Below, piece after piece: positions 15,829 to 23,456 of a stretch of DNA of 48,748 bases. Both the position numbers and the translations under genes were made by a program. Source of the DNA: M30B53 sp964600785 (lineage in GTDB: Bacteria > Planctomycetota > Planctomycetia > Pirellulales > UBA1268); the NCBI GenBank assembly GCA_964600785.1, contig CAZRKH010000075.1:1-48748 (forward strand), read 5' to 3'. Position 1 is the first letter of the stretch. Each line of letters opens with the position of its first letter. The notes below the pieces were generated by a model. It was not told where the DNA came from. It saw nothing but the letters and a program-made list of their open reading frames with translations, and made no database searches.

Positions 15829-16961
15829 CAGACATTCACCCAGGCGTGGCTCTTGGCGCTGGCAAGCACCGCATCGCAGACCTTCTGGGTTTCCAGGGCG
15901 TCGCGGAAGGTGGGATGGCAGGGCACGCCCTTGGTGTAGGCGTCGATAAAATCGGCAACCTGATGCACGAAGGAATGCTCGTAGCCGATCGCCAGCCCCG
16001 GCACCCACCATTTGTCCATATAAGGATGATCGCTGTCGGTGACATGGATGTTCTTCCAGCCCCGCTCCACCCCGCGATCGGAGTAGTCGAAAATCTGCAG
16101 TCGGTGGAGATCATGGAGATCCCACTTGATGCTCATGTTTTCCCCGTTGATCTCGAAGGTGTAGAGGGCCTTGTGGCCGCGGGCGTAGCGGGTGCTTTCG
16201 AAGAGGCCCAGCGAGCCGTTGGTGAAATGGCAGAGAAAAGAGCAGGCATCGTCGATCCCGACCTTCTCTTTTTTGCCGGTAGCCTGGTGGGTTCGCTCCT
16301 TGACGAAAGTCTCGGTCATCGCCGTGACGTCCTTGACATGGCCGTTGAGCCAAATGGCCGTGTCGATGCAGTGGGCCAGCAGATCGCCGGTCACGCCGCT
16401 GCCGGCAGCCTTGGCATCCAGCCGCCAGAGGGCCGCTCCGCCCTGGGGCAAATCGGCGTTGATCGTCCAGTCTTGGAGAAATTCGGCCCGGTAGTGGAAC
16501 ACGCGGCCGAGCCGACCGGCATCGATCAAATTTTTGGCGAAGGTCACCGCCGGAATGCGACGGTAGTTGTACCAGACGGTGGCGGGCACGCCCGCCTTCT
16601 CAACCGCTTGGCACATCCGCTCCCCTTCCGCCACGTTCATCGACAGCGGCTTCTCGCAGAGAATCGCCTTGTCGTGCTTGGCCGCCTCGATCGCAATTTC
16701 GGCGTGGAGATTGTTGGGAGTGCAGATGTCGATCACATCGATGTCGTCGGCGGCCACGAGCTTCTTCCAGTCGGTCTCGACCCGCGAGTAACCCCAGCGC
16801 TTGGCGAAGCCGTCGGCCTTGCCGAAGTCGCGGCCGGCGACGGCCTGGAGCACCGGCTCATACTCGAGATCGAAGAAGTCCTTGACGCGGTTGTAGCCGT
16901 TGGAGTGGGCGCGGCCCATGAAGCCATAGCCGATCATGCCGATGCGGAGGGGTTGTGCCAT
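15828..16961 (-). CDS. Gfo/Idh/MocA family oxidoreductase (cytosolic)
   Basis: 377 residues. The N-terminal Rossmann motif GMIGYGFMGRAHSNGYNR binds NAD(P); the family motif CEKPLSMNVAEGERM contains the Glu-Lys-Pro near residue 98. There is no signal peptide, unlike the Tat-exported relative at 19774. The family oxidises or reduces sugars, inositols and their derivatives. AAGGA lies 8 bases before the ATG. It begins the three-gene overlapping block; upstream, a 250-base spacer with a long inverted repeat separates it from the TIM-barrel gene. Confidence 0.9.
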   Translation of the reverse strand: MAQPLRIGMIGYGFMGRAHSNGYNRVKDFFDLEYEPVLQAVAGRDFGKADGFAKRWGYSRVETDWKKLVAADDIDVIDICTPNNLHAEIAIEAAKHDKAILCEKPLSMNVAEGERMCQAVEKAGVPATVWYNYRRIPAVTFAKNLIDAGRLGRVFHYRAEFLQDWTINADLPQGGAALWRLDAKAAGSGVTGDLLAHCIDTAIWLNGHVKDVTAMTETFVKERTHQATGKKEKVGIDDACSFLCHFTNGSLGLFESTRYARGHKALYTFEINGENMSIKWDLHDLHRLQIFDYSDRGVERGWKNIHVTDSDHPYMDKWWVPGLAIGYEHSFVHQVADFIDAYTKGVPCHPTFRDALETQKVCDAVLASAKSHAWVNV

Positions 16962-17050
16962 TGTGGGGATCCTTGCGAGCGAGGTCGTTGTGGGAACGCG
17001 TGTGGGGTCGTTGGAAACGAGTGTGGGGGTCGTTCTTTGATGCGTGGTTC

Positions 17051-17172
17051 GGCGGGATGACTGGCTGAAGTCTCGTCGCCAGGATATTTCCCGGAGCGGC
17101 CCGCGACGGGTTCAGGGCCGGATGGAGGGAAATCTCCACAAGGCTCCTCGAGCTTCAGCCAGTCATCCCGCC
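17051..17172. repeat. Long imperfect inverted repeat with perfect 20-bp ends (MITE- or REP-like)
   Basis: GGCGGGATGACTGGCTGAAG at 17051-17070 is the exact reverse complement of 17153-17172. Further in, the arms keep pairing imperfectly: CTCG, then GATATTTCCC against GGGAAATCTC, then GGCCC against GGGCC. About 122 bases could thus fold into one long stem. It lies between two same-strand genes. A diverged third copy of the arm overlaps the hairpin at 17205-17223. No open reading frame of note lies inside. Confidence 0.8.
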
Positions 17173-17204
17173 TCGGTGGTGGGGTCAAAGTGGGGGTCGA
17201 ACTT

Positions 17205-17223
17205 GAGCCGGTCATTCCGGCTC
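17205..17223 (-). terminator. Hairpin spanning the stop of the TIM-barrel gene
   Basis: On the minus strand GAGCCGG-AATGA-CCGGCTC makes a perfect 7-bp stem whose 5-base loop contains the TGA stop (17212-17214). The sequence also resembles the arm of the neighbouring inverted repeat (AGCC-GTCAT-CC-GC in common). Confidence 0.45.
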
Positions 17224-18261
17224 ATGGGTGGCACGTTCGCTCCAGCCGTGCTGGTCGCGGACGGCGATCATGGTCGCCAGGATCGTGTTCCAGGTGTGCG
17301 GGTCCTCGAGCATGGCATTGGGGAACATGCAGCCGTCCCAGCAGATGTGCCGGATGCCGCGGTCGGCGGCCCCCTCAAGCCAGCGGCCCGAACACTTCAC
17401 AATGTCGAGTTTGCCGGCGGAATCGTCGGCAGGACAGTGCTTGCCCGTCTTGTCGTGTGAGCCGCTGCCGTGCACCTCGCCGTCGTTCTGGGCGACGTGA
17501 AAGTCGATCGTCCATGGCCGCAGGGCATCGACCATGGTCGTGTAGGCCGCCTCGAACTGCTCCGCGGAATAGCCCGGCTCGAGAAGGGCGTGTTCGGGGG
17601 CGTTGTAGCCGAGCAGGTAGAGATAGGTGTGGGCGAGGTCGCATTGGAAGCCGACCGTCTCCGGCATCCCCACCTCCTCGAGCGTGCGGAGCATGTGCTT
17701 CCAGGAGTGCATTCCAGCCCAGCAGATCTCTCCCTCGGCGGCGAGACGCTCGCCGTGGTCGGCGGCAATCTTGCCCGCCTCGCGAAAGGTCTCCGCGATC
17801 AGACGCGTGTTGGCCTCGGGATCAGACGCCCAGTCCTGCGGGCTGCTCGCCGAATCGATGCGGATCACACCGTAGCGTCGCACGCCGTGCTCGTTGAAGA
17901 TCCGCGCGATCCGGCAGGCCTTTCGAACTGCCTCCACGAACCGGCCCCGCTCCTCGGCCGAGCCCATCGCGGCCCCGCCGCCGGTCGGCGGCCAGATCGG
18001 AGCCACCAATGACCCGACCTTGAAGCCGTGGCTCGCGATCTTGTCGGCGATGCCACGGAGTTCATCGTCGCCGGCATCGGGATCGGTGTGCGGCAGGTAG
18101 AGAAAATAGTCGATCCCGTCGAACCTCTGGCCGTTCACCTCCGCAGCGGCAGTCAGTTCGAGCATCCGGTCGAGGCTGATCGGCGGGTGGTCGGTGCCCT
18201 CCTCCTTGCCGACAAGACCGGGCCACATGGCGTTGTGGAGTTTGGGAAGCGAGTGGCTCAT
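17212..18261 (-). CDS. Sugar phosphate isomerase/epimerase-like TIM-barrel protein
   Basis: 349 residues of the xylose-isomerase-like TIM-barrel superfamily (AP endonuclease 2 type). Pieces include RFDGIDYFLYLPHTDPDAGD, GFKVGSLVAPIWPPTGGGAA, GVRRYGVIRIDSASSPQDW, EICWAGMHSWKHMLRTLE, VGFQCDLAHTYLYLLGYN and WTIDFHVAQNDGEVHGSG, where Glu, Asp and His fit the usual metal ligands. AGGAAGGA precedes the ATG. No signal peptide, so cytosolic. With the Gfo/Idh/MocA gene downstream it likely works on the same sugar, a pairing seen in inositol and keto-sugar pathways. The precise substrate is unknown. Confidence 0.82.
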   Translation of the reverse strand: MSHSLPKLHNAMWPGLVGKEEGTDHPPISLDRMLELTAAAEVNGQRFDGIDYFLYLPHTDPDAGDDELRGIADKIASHGFKVGSLVAPIWPPTGGGAAMGSAEERGRFVEAVRKACRIARIFNEHGVRRYGVIRIDSASSPQDWASDPEANTRLIAETFREAGKIAADHGERLAAEGEICWAGMHSWKHMLRTLEEVGMPETVGFQCDLAHTYLYLLGYNAPEHALLEPGYSAEQFEAAYTTMVDALRPWTIDFHVAQNDGEVHGSGSHDKTGKHCPADDSAGKLDIVKCSGRWLEGAADRGIRHICWDGCMFPNAMLEDPHTWNTILATMIAVRDQHGWSERATHEPE

Positions 18262-18283
18262 GGAATCCTTCCTGTCTGTCGGT

Positions 18284-19543
18284 TCACGGGGCGATCACGG
18301 GCAGGTCATCGTGGACATCGGGGCCGAAGTAACGCAGTGACACAAGCGGCCCCGGGCCGGTGTTTTCCACGAGGTAGCCGGCCGCGGCGGCCTCGGACGA
18401 GATGAACAGTTCATCGGCGGTCATCTGGCCGAAGCGGATCAGGGTCGGCGTGGCCACCTCGTGAACTCCCACCCGACCCTCGCCCTGGACCGTGATCCAG
18501 CCGCTGGCGCCGGCGTCGGTGATCGTCGCCTTTGCCCCCGGCTCGAGCGTGAGTTCCTTGGCGCTGAAGAGCTGTCGGCCATCGACATGGCCGTAGACGA
18601 TCCAGCGGTCGGTCACTCCCTCGCCGCTCCGCTTGTCATCGACGATCGGCCGCAGATGGTTGTGCTGCTTGAAGTGGGTATCGACATTCTTCTCCCAGTC
18701 GAGCTGTCCGATGATGAAATCGAGGTCCCGGTGCTTCGCCTCGGGCATGTCTTTGACCAGCAGGCTCCAGGGCACCTCGCGGCCCTCTACGAGTGACTGA
18801 AACATGGCGAACACGTCGCTGCCCCACTGCGGCTCGTAGGTCAACAGAGAGCCCGGCGCGTGGAGCACGCCCGGCGGGATCAGCCAGCCGGTGCCCCGCT
18901 CCAGCCGATACGCCTTGGCCAGGTCGAGGATGCCGTTGTCGCCGCGGTTCCAGTTCTCGAGGCAGCGGCGGAGATCGGACTTCGTGGTGCCCGGCTCGAG
19001 GCCCATGAAGGTGTAGGGGAAGTTGTTGTCGCAGTTGTTGTATTGCGGCGGAAAGTAATAACTCTCCGGCTTGCCCTCCTGGCCGACGAGTCTGGCATCC
19101 TCGAACGACTGGTGCATGTGGTGCGGGATCGGCCCCATGTTGTCGAAAAACTTGGAGTAGACCGGCCACTTTTGGTACTGCTCCCAGATGCCGGGGCCGA
19201 CCAGCCGGCCCTTGCCTTCGGCGACGGCATCTTTGAGCTGGAACCGCTCACCGTCGAAGACGCACCAGGAGAGCCCCTCGTCGGGCTCGCGGCCCTCGTT
19301 GGCAGCCTCGGTCGTGCTGGCAAACCACCGCTCGTCGATGCCGCCGCGGTCAAGGCCGTAGGCGTAGTAGTCGTCGGGGTGCAGCCGCACCCGCTTGCCG
19401 GGGTGCAGGAAGCTCCGCGGAACCCAGGTCGGCGAGAGCCGCAGGATGCCGCGGCCGGCGTCGAGTGCCCGGTCGAGGGCGGAGCCGACATTCTTCGATT
19501 CCGGAAGCCTGGCGGATGTGCCGGGAAGCGTTGCTGTGGCCAT
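18284..19543 (-). CDS. Cupin-like protein, possible mannose-6-phosphate-isomerase type
   Basis: 419 residues from the ATG at 19543, preceded by AAGGGG. The sequence has cupin-like patterns: MGPIPHHMHQSFEDARLVG, PYTFMGLEPGTTKSDL, TGWLIPPGVLHAPGSLLTYE and a second beta domain with LTLEPGAKATITDAGASG. The His/Glu-rich first motif and the PPGVLHAP loop resemble the metal site of type I phosphomannose isomerases, but I cannot claim the activity. It is the most upstream gene of the minus-strand sugar locus, 22 bases before the TIM-barrel gene. Its start lies in a 12-bp inverted repeat (19540-19622). Confidence 0.7.
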   Translation of the reverse strand: MATATLPGTSARLPESKNVGSALDRALDAGRGILRLSPTWVPRSFLHPGKRVRLHPDDYYAYGLDRGGIDERWFASTTEAANEGREPDEGLSWCVFDGERFQLKDAVAEGKGRLVGPGIWEQYQKWPVYSKFFDNMGPIPHHMHQSFEDARLVGQEGKPESYYFPPQYNNCDNNFPYTFMGLEPGTTKSDLRRCLENWNRGDNGILDLAKAYRLERGTGWLIPPGVLHAPGSLLTYEPQWGSDVFAMFQSLVEGREVPWSLLVKDMPEAKHRDLDFIIGQLDWEKNVDTHFKQHNHLRPIVDDKRSGEGVTDRWIVYGHVDGRQLFSAKELTLEPGAKATITDAGASGWITVQGEGRVGVHEVATPTLIRFGQMTADELFISSEAAAAGYLVENTGPGPLVSLRYFGPDVHDDLPVIAP

Positions 19544-19622
19544 GGAAAACCCCTTGGGTGACGCGAGGAGTGTGTTGTACGAGTCGCCCCGAATGCCCGC
19601 AAGAACCGCCGGTTTTCCATGG
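19540..19622 (-). promoter_or_regulatory. 12-bp perfect inverted repeat covering the cupin gene start
   Basis: CCATGGAAAACC (19540-19551) and GGTTTTCCATGG (19611-19622) are exact reverse complements 59 bases apart. The inner copy includes the start codon and part of the ribosome site of the cupin gene. In its mRNA the two copies could pair and hide the AUG, or the pair could be an operator in this divergent spacer. Confidence 0.45.
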
Positions 19623-19773
19623 TCGCGGTGACAGGTTTCGAGCAGAAGCCGTGCAGGCCCGCTGCCCCCGTCGCTACACTTATGACCAGAATTTTTGGCG
19701 GTGGTTGCCCGGGTGCATGGCTCGTCGGCCACGTCGTATGCCACCGTCTTCCCGATGCCCTGCGAGGTGCCTC

Positions 19774-21240
19774 ATGTCGCCGTCCGCCTCTCGTCGCCGA
19801 TTTCTCTCCTCAGCCGGTGCCGCCGGGACGCTGCTGCTTGTCGGCACGCGTGCCTCGCGGGCGGTCGCCGGCGCCAACGATCGCGTGCGGATCGCCGTGG
19901 TGGGCTGCCATGGCCGGGGCAAAAACCACCTCGCCGGCTTCGGGCGACTGCCCGGCGTCGAGATTGCCTACGTGGTCGATCCCGACGAGCGGGTGCTCTC
20001 CGGCACGCTCGCAGCCCTCACGAAGAAGGCGGGCGACAAGCCGCTTGCGACCAAGGGCGAGAAGGACTTCCGAAAGGTGCTCGACGACCCGAGCGTCGAC
20101 GCAATTTCGATCGCAACGCCCAACCACTGGCATTCACTGATGACGATCCTCGCCGCCCAGGCCGGCAAGCATGTCTATGTGGAGAAGCCGCTGAGCCACG
20201 ACGTGGTCGAGGGACGGGTCGCCGTGGAGGCTCAGAAGAAATATGGCATCGTCGTGCAGCACGGCACCCAGAGGCGGAGCAACGCCGGGATCGCCGGGCT
20301 CCACGAGGCCCTCAAAAGCGGCAAGCTGCCGCGGCTGAAGATCGCCTATGGCTACTGCTGCAAGCTACGCGGCGGAATCGGCACCAAGCCCGATGGCCAG
20401 CCGCCCGCGACCCTCGACTGGGACCTCTGGAAGGGGCCGGCCGTGATCGATCACTACAACCCTGCCTACGTGCATTACAACTGGCACTGGTTCTGGAAGA
20501 CCGGCAATGGCGATCTCAACAACCAGGGCACCCACCAGCTCGACGTCGCCCGCTGGGCGATCGACGACGATCAGACCCATCCCGTGAGGGCGATGGCGAT
20601 CGGCGGCCGCTTCAAGTGGCATGACCAGGGCGAGACCCCGAACACCATGTTTGCCATGGCCGAGTATCCCAACGGCCAGATGGTGCTCTTCAACGTCCGC
20701 AACGTGAACTACAAGGGTTACAAGAGCCAGGTCTACAACGAGTATTATCTGGAGGACGGCAGCGTGATCACCGGTGAGGGTCGCTACAAGATTCGTCGGC
20801 CCGGCAGCGACACCGCCGAAGACCTCGATCTCCCGCCCGGCAAGGTGACGCCCGGTGGCGAATGGGCGAGCTTCATCGCGGCGGTGCGAGCGGGAGACCC
20901 CGCGGCGGCCAACGGCAACGTCCTGGATGCCCACTACGGCTGCGTGCTCGGCCACCTGATGAACAACTCCTATCGCCTCGGCCGCGAGGTGCCCTTCTCG
21001 GCCAAGGCCTCGAGCTTCGGCGGCAACACCGAGGCGGCCGGCCACTTCGAAACGCTCCACGAGATCATGCGGGATGGCGTGGGGATTCCCGAGGATGGCG
21101 AGCCCTACCGTCTCGGGCCGATGCTCAGCTTTGATCCGGCGAGTGAGCGATTCACCGGCGAGCGTGCCGACGAGGCGAATGCCCTTTTGAAGGATCCCAA
21201 CAACCCCGGCTTCGCCGTGCCCGACGCGGGGAAGGTCTGA
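19774..21240 (+). CDS. Gfo/Idh/MocA family oxidoreductase with Tat signal
   Basis: 488 residues. A twin-arginine signal (ASRRRFLSSAGAAGTLLL) shows folded export. After it come the Rossmann strand VRIAVVGCHGRGKNHLAGFG and the family motif YVEKPLSHDVVEGR with Glu-Lys-Pro. The C-terminal domain has WFWKTGNGDLNNQGTHQLDV, as in the large planctomycete group of secreted oxidoreductases. NAD(P) would have to be bound before export, as in glucose-fructose oxidoreductase. GAGG precedes the ATG. It is divergent from the cupin gene and followed after 32 bases by a secreted LamG-like gene, suggesting joint action on periplasmic sugars. Confidence 0.9.
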   Translation: MSPSASRRRFLSSAGAAGTLLLVGTRASRAVAGANDRVRIAVVGCHGRGKNHLAGFGRLPGVEIAYVVDPDERVLSGTLAALTKKAGDKPLATKGEKDFRKVLDDPSVDAISIATPNHWHSLMTILAAQAGKHVYVEKPLSHDVVEGRVAVEAQKKYGIVVQHGTQRRSNAGIAGLHEALKSGKLPRLKIAYGYCCKLRGGIGTKPDGQPPATLDWDLWKGPAVIDHYNPAYVHYNWHWFWKTGNGDLNNQGTHQLDVARWAIDDDQTHPVRAMAIGGRFKWHDQGETPNTMFAMAEYPNGQMVLFNVRNVNYKGYKSQVYNEYYLEDGSVITGEGRYKIRRPGSDTAEDLDLPPGKVTPGGEWASFIAAVRAGDPAAANGNVLDAHYGCVLGHLMNNSYRLGREVPFSAKASSFGGNTEAAGHFETLHEIMRDGVGIPEDGEPYRLGPMLSFDPASERFTGERADEANALLKDPNNPGFAVPDAGKV

Positions 21241-21272
21241 GTCGCATGCCGCCGGCTTTTCCGGGAGGTTCG

Positions 21273-21989
21273 ATGATGCAAACCGCTTGTGATCGCAGGT
21301 CGTCGGTGTGGTGGAGCGTCGCGGCCCTCGCGGCAACAGCGGCAGTCACCGGCCTGGCCATGCACGCAAGGGCGGCCGACCCCGACTGGCCGCTGGTCTT
21401 CGAGGAGAATTTCTCCGACGGTGCCGGCCGCTGGGAGCCGACCGACCCGGCTGCCTGGTCGCTGCGGCGAGACGGCGAGCGGGCGGTCTGGGGCCTCAAC
21501 CGTCGCAAGAGCGACTACCAGCCGCCGGTTCGCAGCCCGCACAACGTGGCCTTGGTCAAGGGTCTGGAGCTTTCCGACACGCTGATCACCTTTCGCGTCA
21601 GGAGCACACGCGACACGGGCAACCATCGCGACTGCTGCGTATTTTTCAACTACCGCGACCCGCAGCACTTCTACTACGTGCATCTCGGGGCAAAGCCCGA
21701 TCCGGCCAGCGGCCAGATCATGATCGTCAATGAGGCCGATCGCCGGCCGCTGACCACCAACACCAAGCCCGTGCCCTGGAACGACCGCTGGCACACCGTG
21801 AAACTCCTTCGCGACACCGTCGAAGGATCGATCGAGGTCTATTTCGACGACATGACGACGCCGCTGATGCAGGTCAGGGACACGGCCTTCACCTCGGGCC
21901 GTGTGGGGATCGGTTCATTTGACGACATGAACGACTTTACCGACGTCGTGATCCGCGGCCACGTTCCCACCGCCCCCGAGCCGCAGTGA
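21273..21989 (+). CDS. Secreted LamG/DUF1080-like beta-sandwich protein
   Basis: 238 residues from the second of two candidate starts, chosen for GGGAGG 5 bases upstream of ATGATG. A signal peptide ends near residue 35 (AMHARAAD). The rest is a jelly-roll like that of the 3-keto-disaccharide hydrolase/DUF1080 and LamG groups: FEENFSDGAGRWEPTD, TLITFRVRSTRDTGNHRDCC, HFYYVHLGAKPDPASGQIMI, WHTVKLLRDTVEGSIEVYFD, and GRVGIGSFDDMNDFTDV. It probably binds or cleaves a carbohydrate outside the cytoplasm. It is likely co-transcribed with the preceding oxidoreductase. Confidence 0.78.
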   Translation: MMQTACDRRSSVWWSVAALAATAAVTGLAMHARAADPDWPLVFEENFSDGAGRWEPTDPAAWSLRRDGERAVWGLNRRKSDYQPPVRSPHNVALVKGLELSDTLITFRVRSTRDTGNHRDCCVFFNYRDPQHFYYVHLGAKPDPASGQIMIVNEADRRPLTTNTKPVPWNDRWHTVKLLRDTVEGSIEVYFDDMTTPLMQVRDTAFTSGRVGIGSFDDMNDFTDVVIRGHVPTAPEPQ

Positions 21990-22095
21990 GGCCAAGTTGC
22001 ACGCCCATGTCCGCTAGCTGCCCAGCGCCGGCCGGGCGGCGAAGGTTGCCCAGACCGACCATGCGGCAAACGGCGGACGGTTTGGCACGGCGGCG

Positions 22096-23172
22096 TCAGT
22101 GGCGAGCGGCGTCGGATGACGGGGCCGCCGGGCTGCCGAGGACGCGGCTGGCCACGTCGTCGCCGATGCGGATGACCCACCAGTCGCCGACCATCTCCGG
22201 CTCGAGGCCCGAGGCTTCGCGGCCCTCGGCGGTCGTCAGGGTTCTGCGAATGCGATTGAAGGCGATCTGGCTGGCACCCCACAGTTCGACCAGCCGGTCG
22301 CTGATCGAGGCCCGCGGCTCACCGAGCACCCACAGTTCAACCGGGGCCCGCATTTCTTCGGAGCCATCCGGCAGCGAGGATGGGTTGTCGGTGTGGCTGG
22401 AGTGGGCCTCGATCCATTGCGGCTTGTTGATGAACTGCCGCTTCCGGCCGGGTGTCTGCTTGGTGAGCATGGCCACGGTCTGTTTCCAGGGCAGGTTCGC
22501 ATTGAGATCCCGGACAAGCTTGTCGGTGTGCCGGCCAAATTCCTCGAGAACCGCCCGGCGAATGTCGTCGCGACTGATTGCGTCGGCTGCCGATCGCTGT
22601 CGATTGATCTGCGGCACGGCCACACGGCGGACGATCCGACCGCGGAGTCCGGGCGGCGTGCCGATTCCGTCGAGCGACGAGGTAAAGGAGAGATCCACGG
22701 TCTCGGGACCCTCGCGGAAATCGAAGCCGTCGAAGAAGATCACGCGATGCACGTCGAAAACCGCGTGGCCGCTGCTGCAGACACGCACCGGTCCCTTGAC
22801 CGCAACGGTGCGGGTGTCGATCGTGCCACGAAAATGGAGATCGAGCTTCGGGTTGTTTTCGTCGCCGTGACGAACCATCACCGGGCGGCCGTTGGTGATC
22901 GCCGTGCCGTTGACGCGGGCCCCGAAGAGGCAGCGATCGACCGGTGAGCGGCGATCGACCACCGCCGGGGTATGCTGCCGGATGAAGGCCTTGGAGACCC
23001 GCAGCACGATCGTTCGTTTCTCGAGCAGCTCCGCCGACGGAGCCTGGAGGACGCTCTCGAGGGACGGCTCATCGGCGGCAGCCCCTCCGCCCGCGGCGAT
23101 GGCGACCGCGGCTGCGACGGTACGCACCGCAACGACAGACTTCCAATGCATGGCGTTTTGGTTACCGCACAT
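22096..23172 (-). CDS. Exported protein of unknown function
   Basis: 358 residues from the ATG at 23172; an in-frame ATG at 23151 begins nearer the signal peptide (SVVAVRTVAAAVAIAAGGGA). No family recognised. It contains RTIVLRVSKAFIRQHTPAVV, AVFDVHRVIFFDGFDFREGP, an Arg/Asp-rich helix ISRDDIRRAVLEEFGRHTDK and a C-terminal WWVIRIGDDV. The pattern of beta strands is consistent with a periplasmic protein. Three copies of a 9-base word surround the start (23151-23192). It is divergent from the FAD oxidase and convergent with the LamG-like gene. Confidence 0.65.
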   Translation of the reverse strand: MCGNQNAMHWKSVVAVRTVAAAVAIAAGGGAAADEPSLESVLQAPSAELLEKRTIVLRVSKAFIRQHTPAVVDRRSPVDRCLFGARVNGTAITNGRPVMVRHGDENNPKLDLHFRGTIDTRTVAVKGPVRVCSSGHAVFDVHRVIFFDGFDFREGPETVDLSFTSSLDGIGTPPGLRGRIVRRVAVPQINRQRSAADAISRDDIRRAVLEEFGRHTDKLVRDLNANLPWKQTVAMLTKQTPGRKRQFINKPQWIEAHSSHTDNPSSLPDGSEEMRAPVELWVLGEPRASISDRLVELWGASQIAFNRIRRTLTTAEGREASGLEPEMVGDWWVIRIGDDVASRVLGSPAAPSSDAARH

Positions 23173-23192
23173 GGCGTTTTCCCTGGCGTTTT
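23151..23192. repeat. Three copies of TGGCGTTTT around a gene start
   Basis: The word occurs at 23151-23159, 23172-23180 and 23184-23192. On the gene strand it reads AAAACGCCA, and the first two copies end in the two candidate start codons. It may reflect local duplication or a binding site. Confidence 0.5.
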
Positions 23193-23456
23193 CTTTTTTG
23201 AAATCGACTTCCCCGACACTATTTCGCGGATCGCTCTCGGGCAAATCCGGGCAGGAAGCGGCATGATCGACCGCTGGCTGGCGTGGCGGTCAGAAACCGC
23301 CTCAGATCGACGCCACCGAGTGCCGCCCGGGCTGTGGTAGGCCTCGATTCCCCGCTGGCCGCGTGAAGCGGGCGGTGCCCAGTTTTCCGGAGGCTCCGGC
23401 GATGCGATGATGACGGTTGACGGGTCGAGTCCGGATTCCTCGAAGTCGACGAGACC

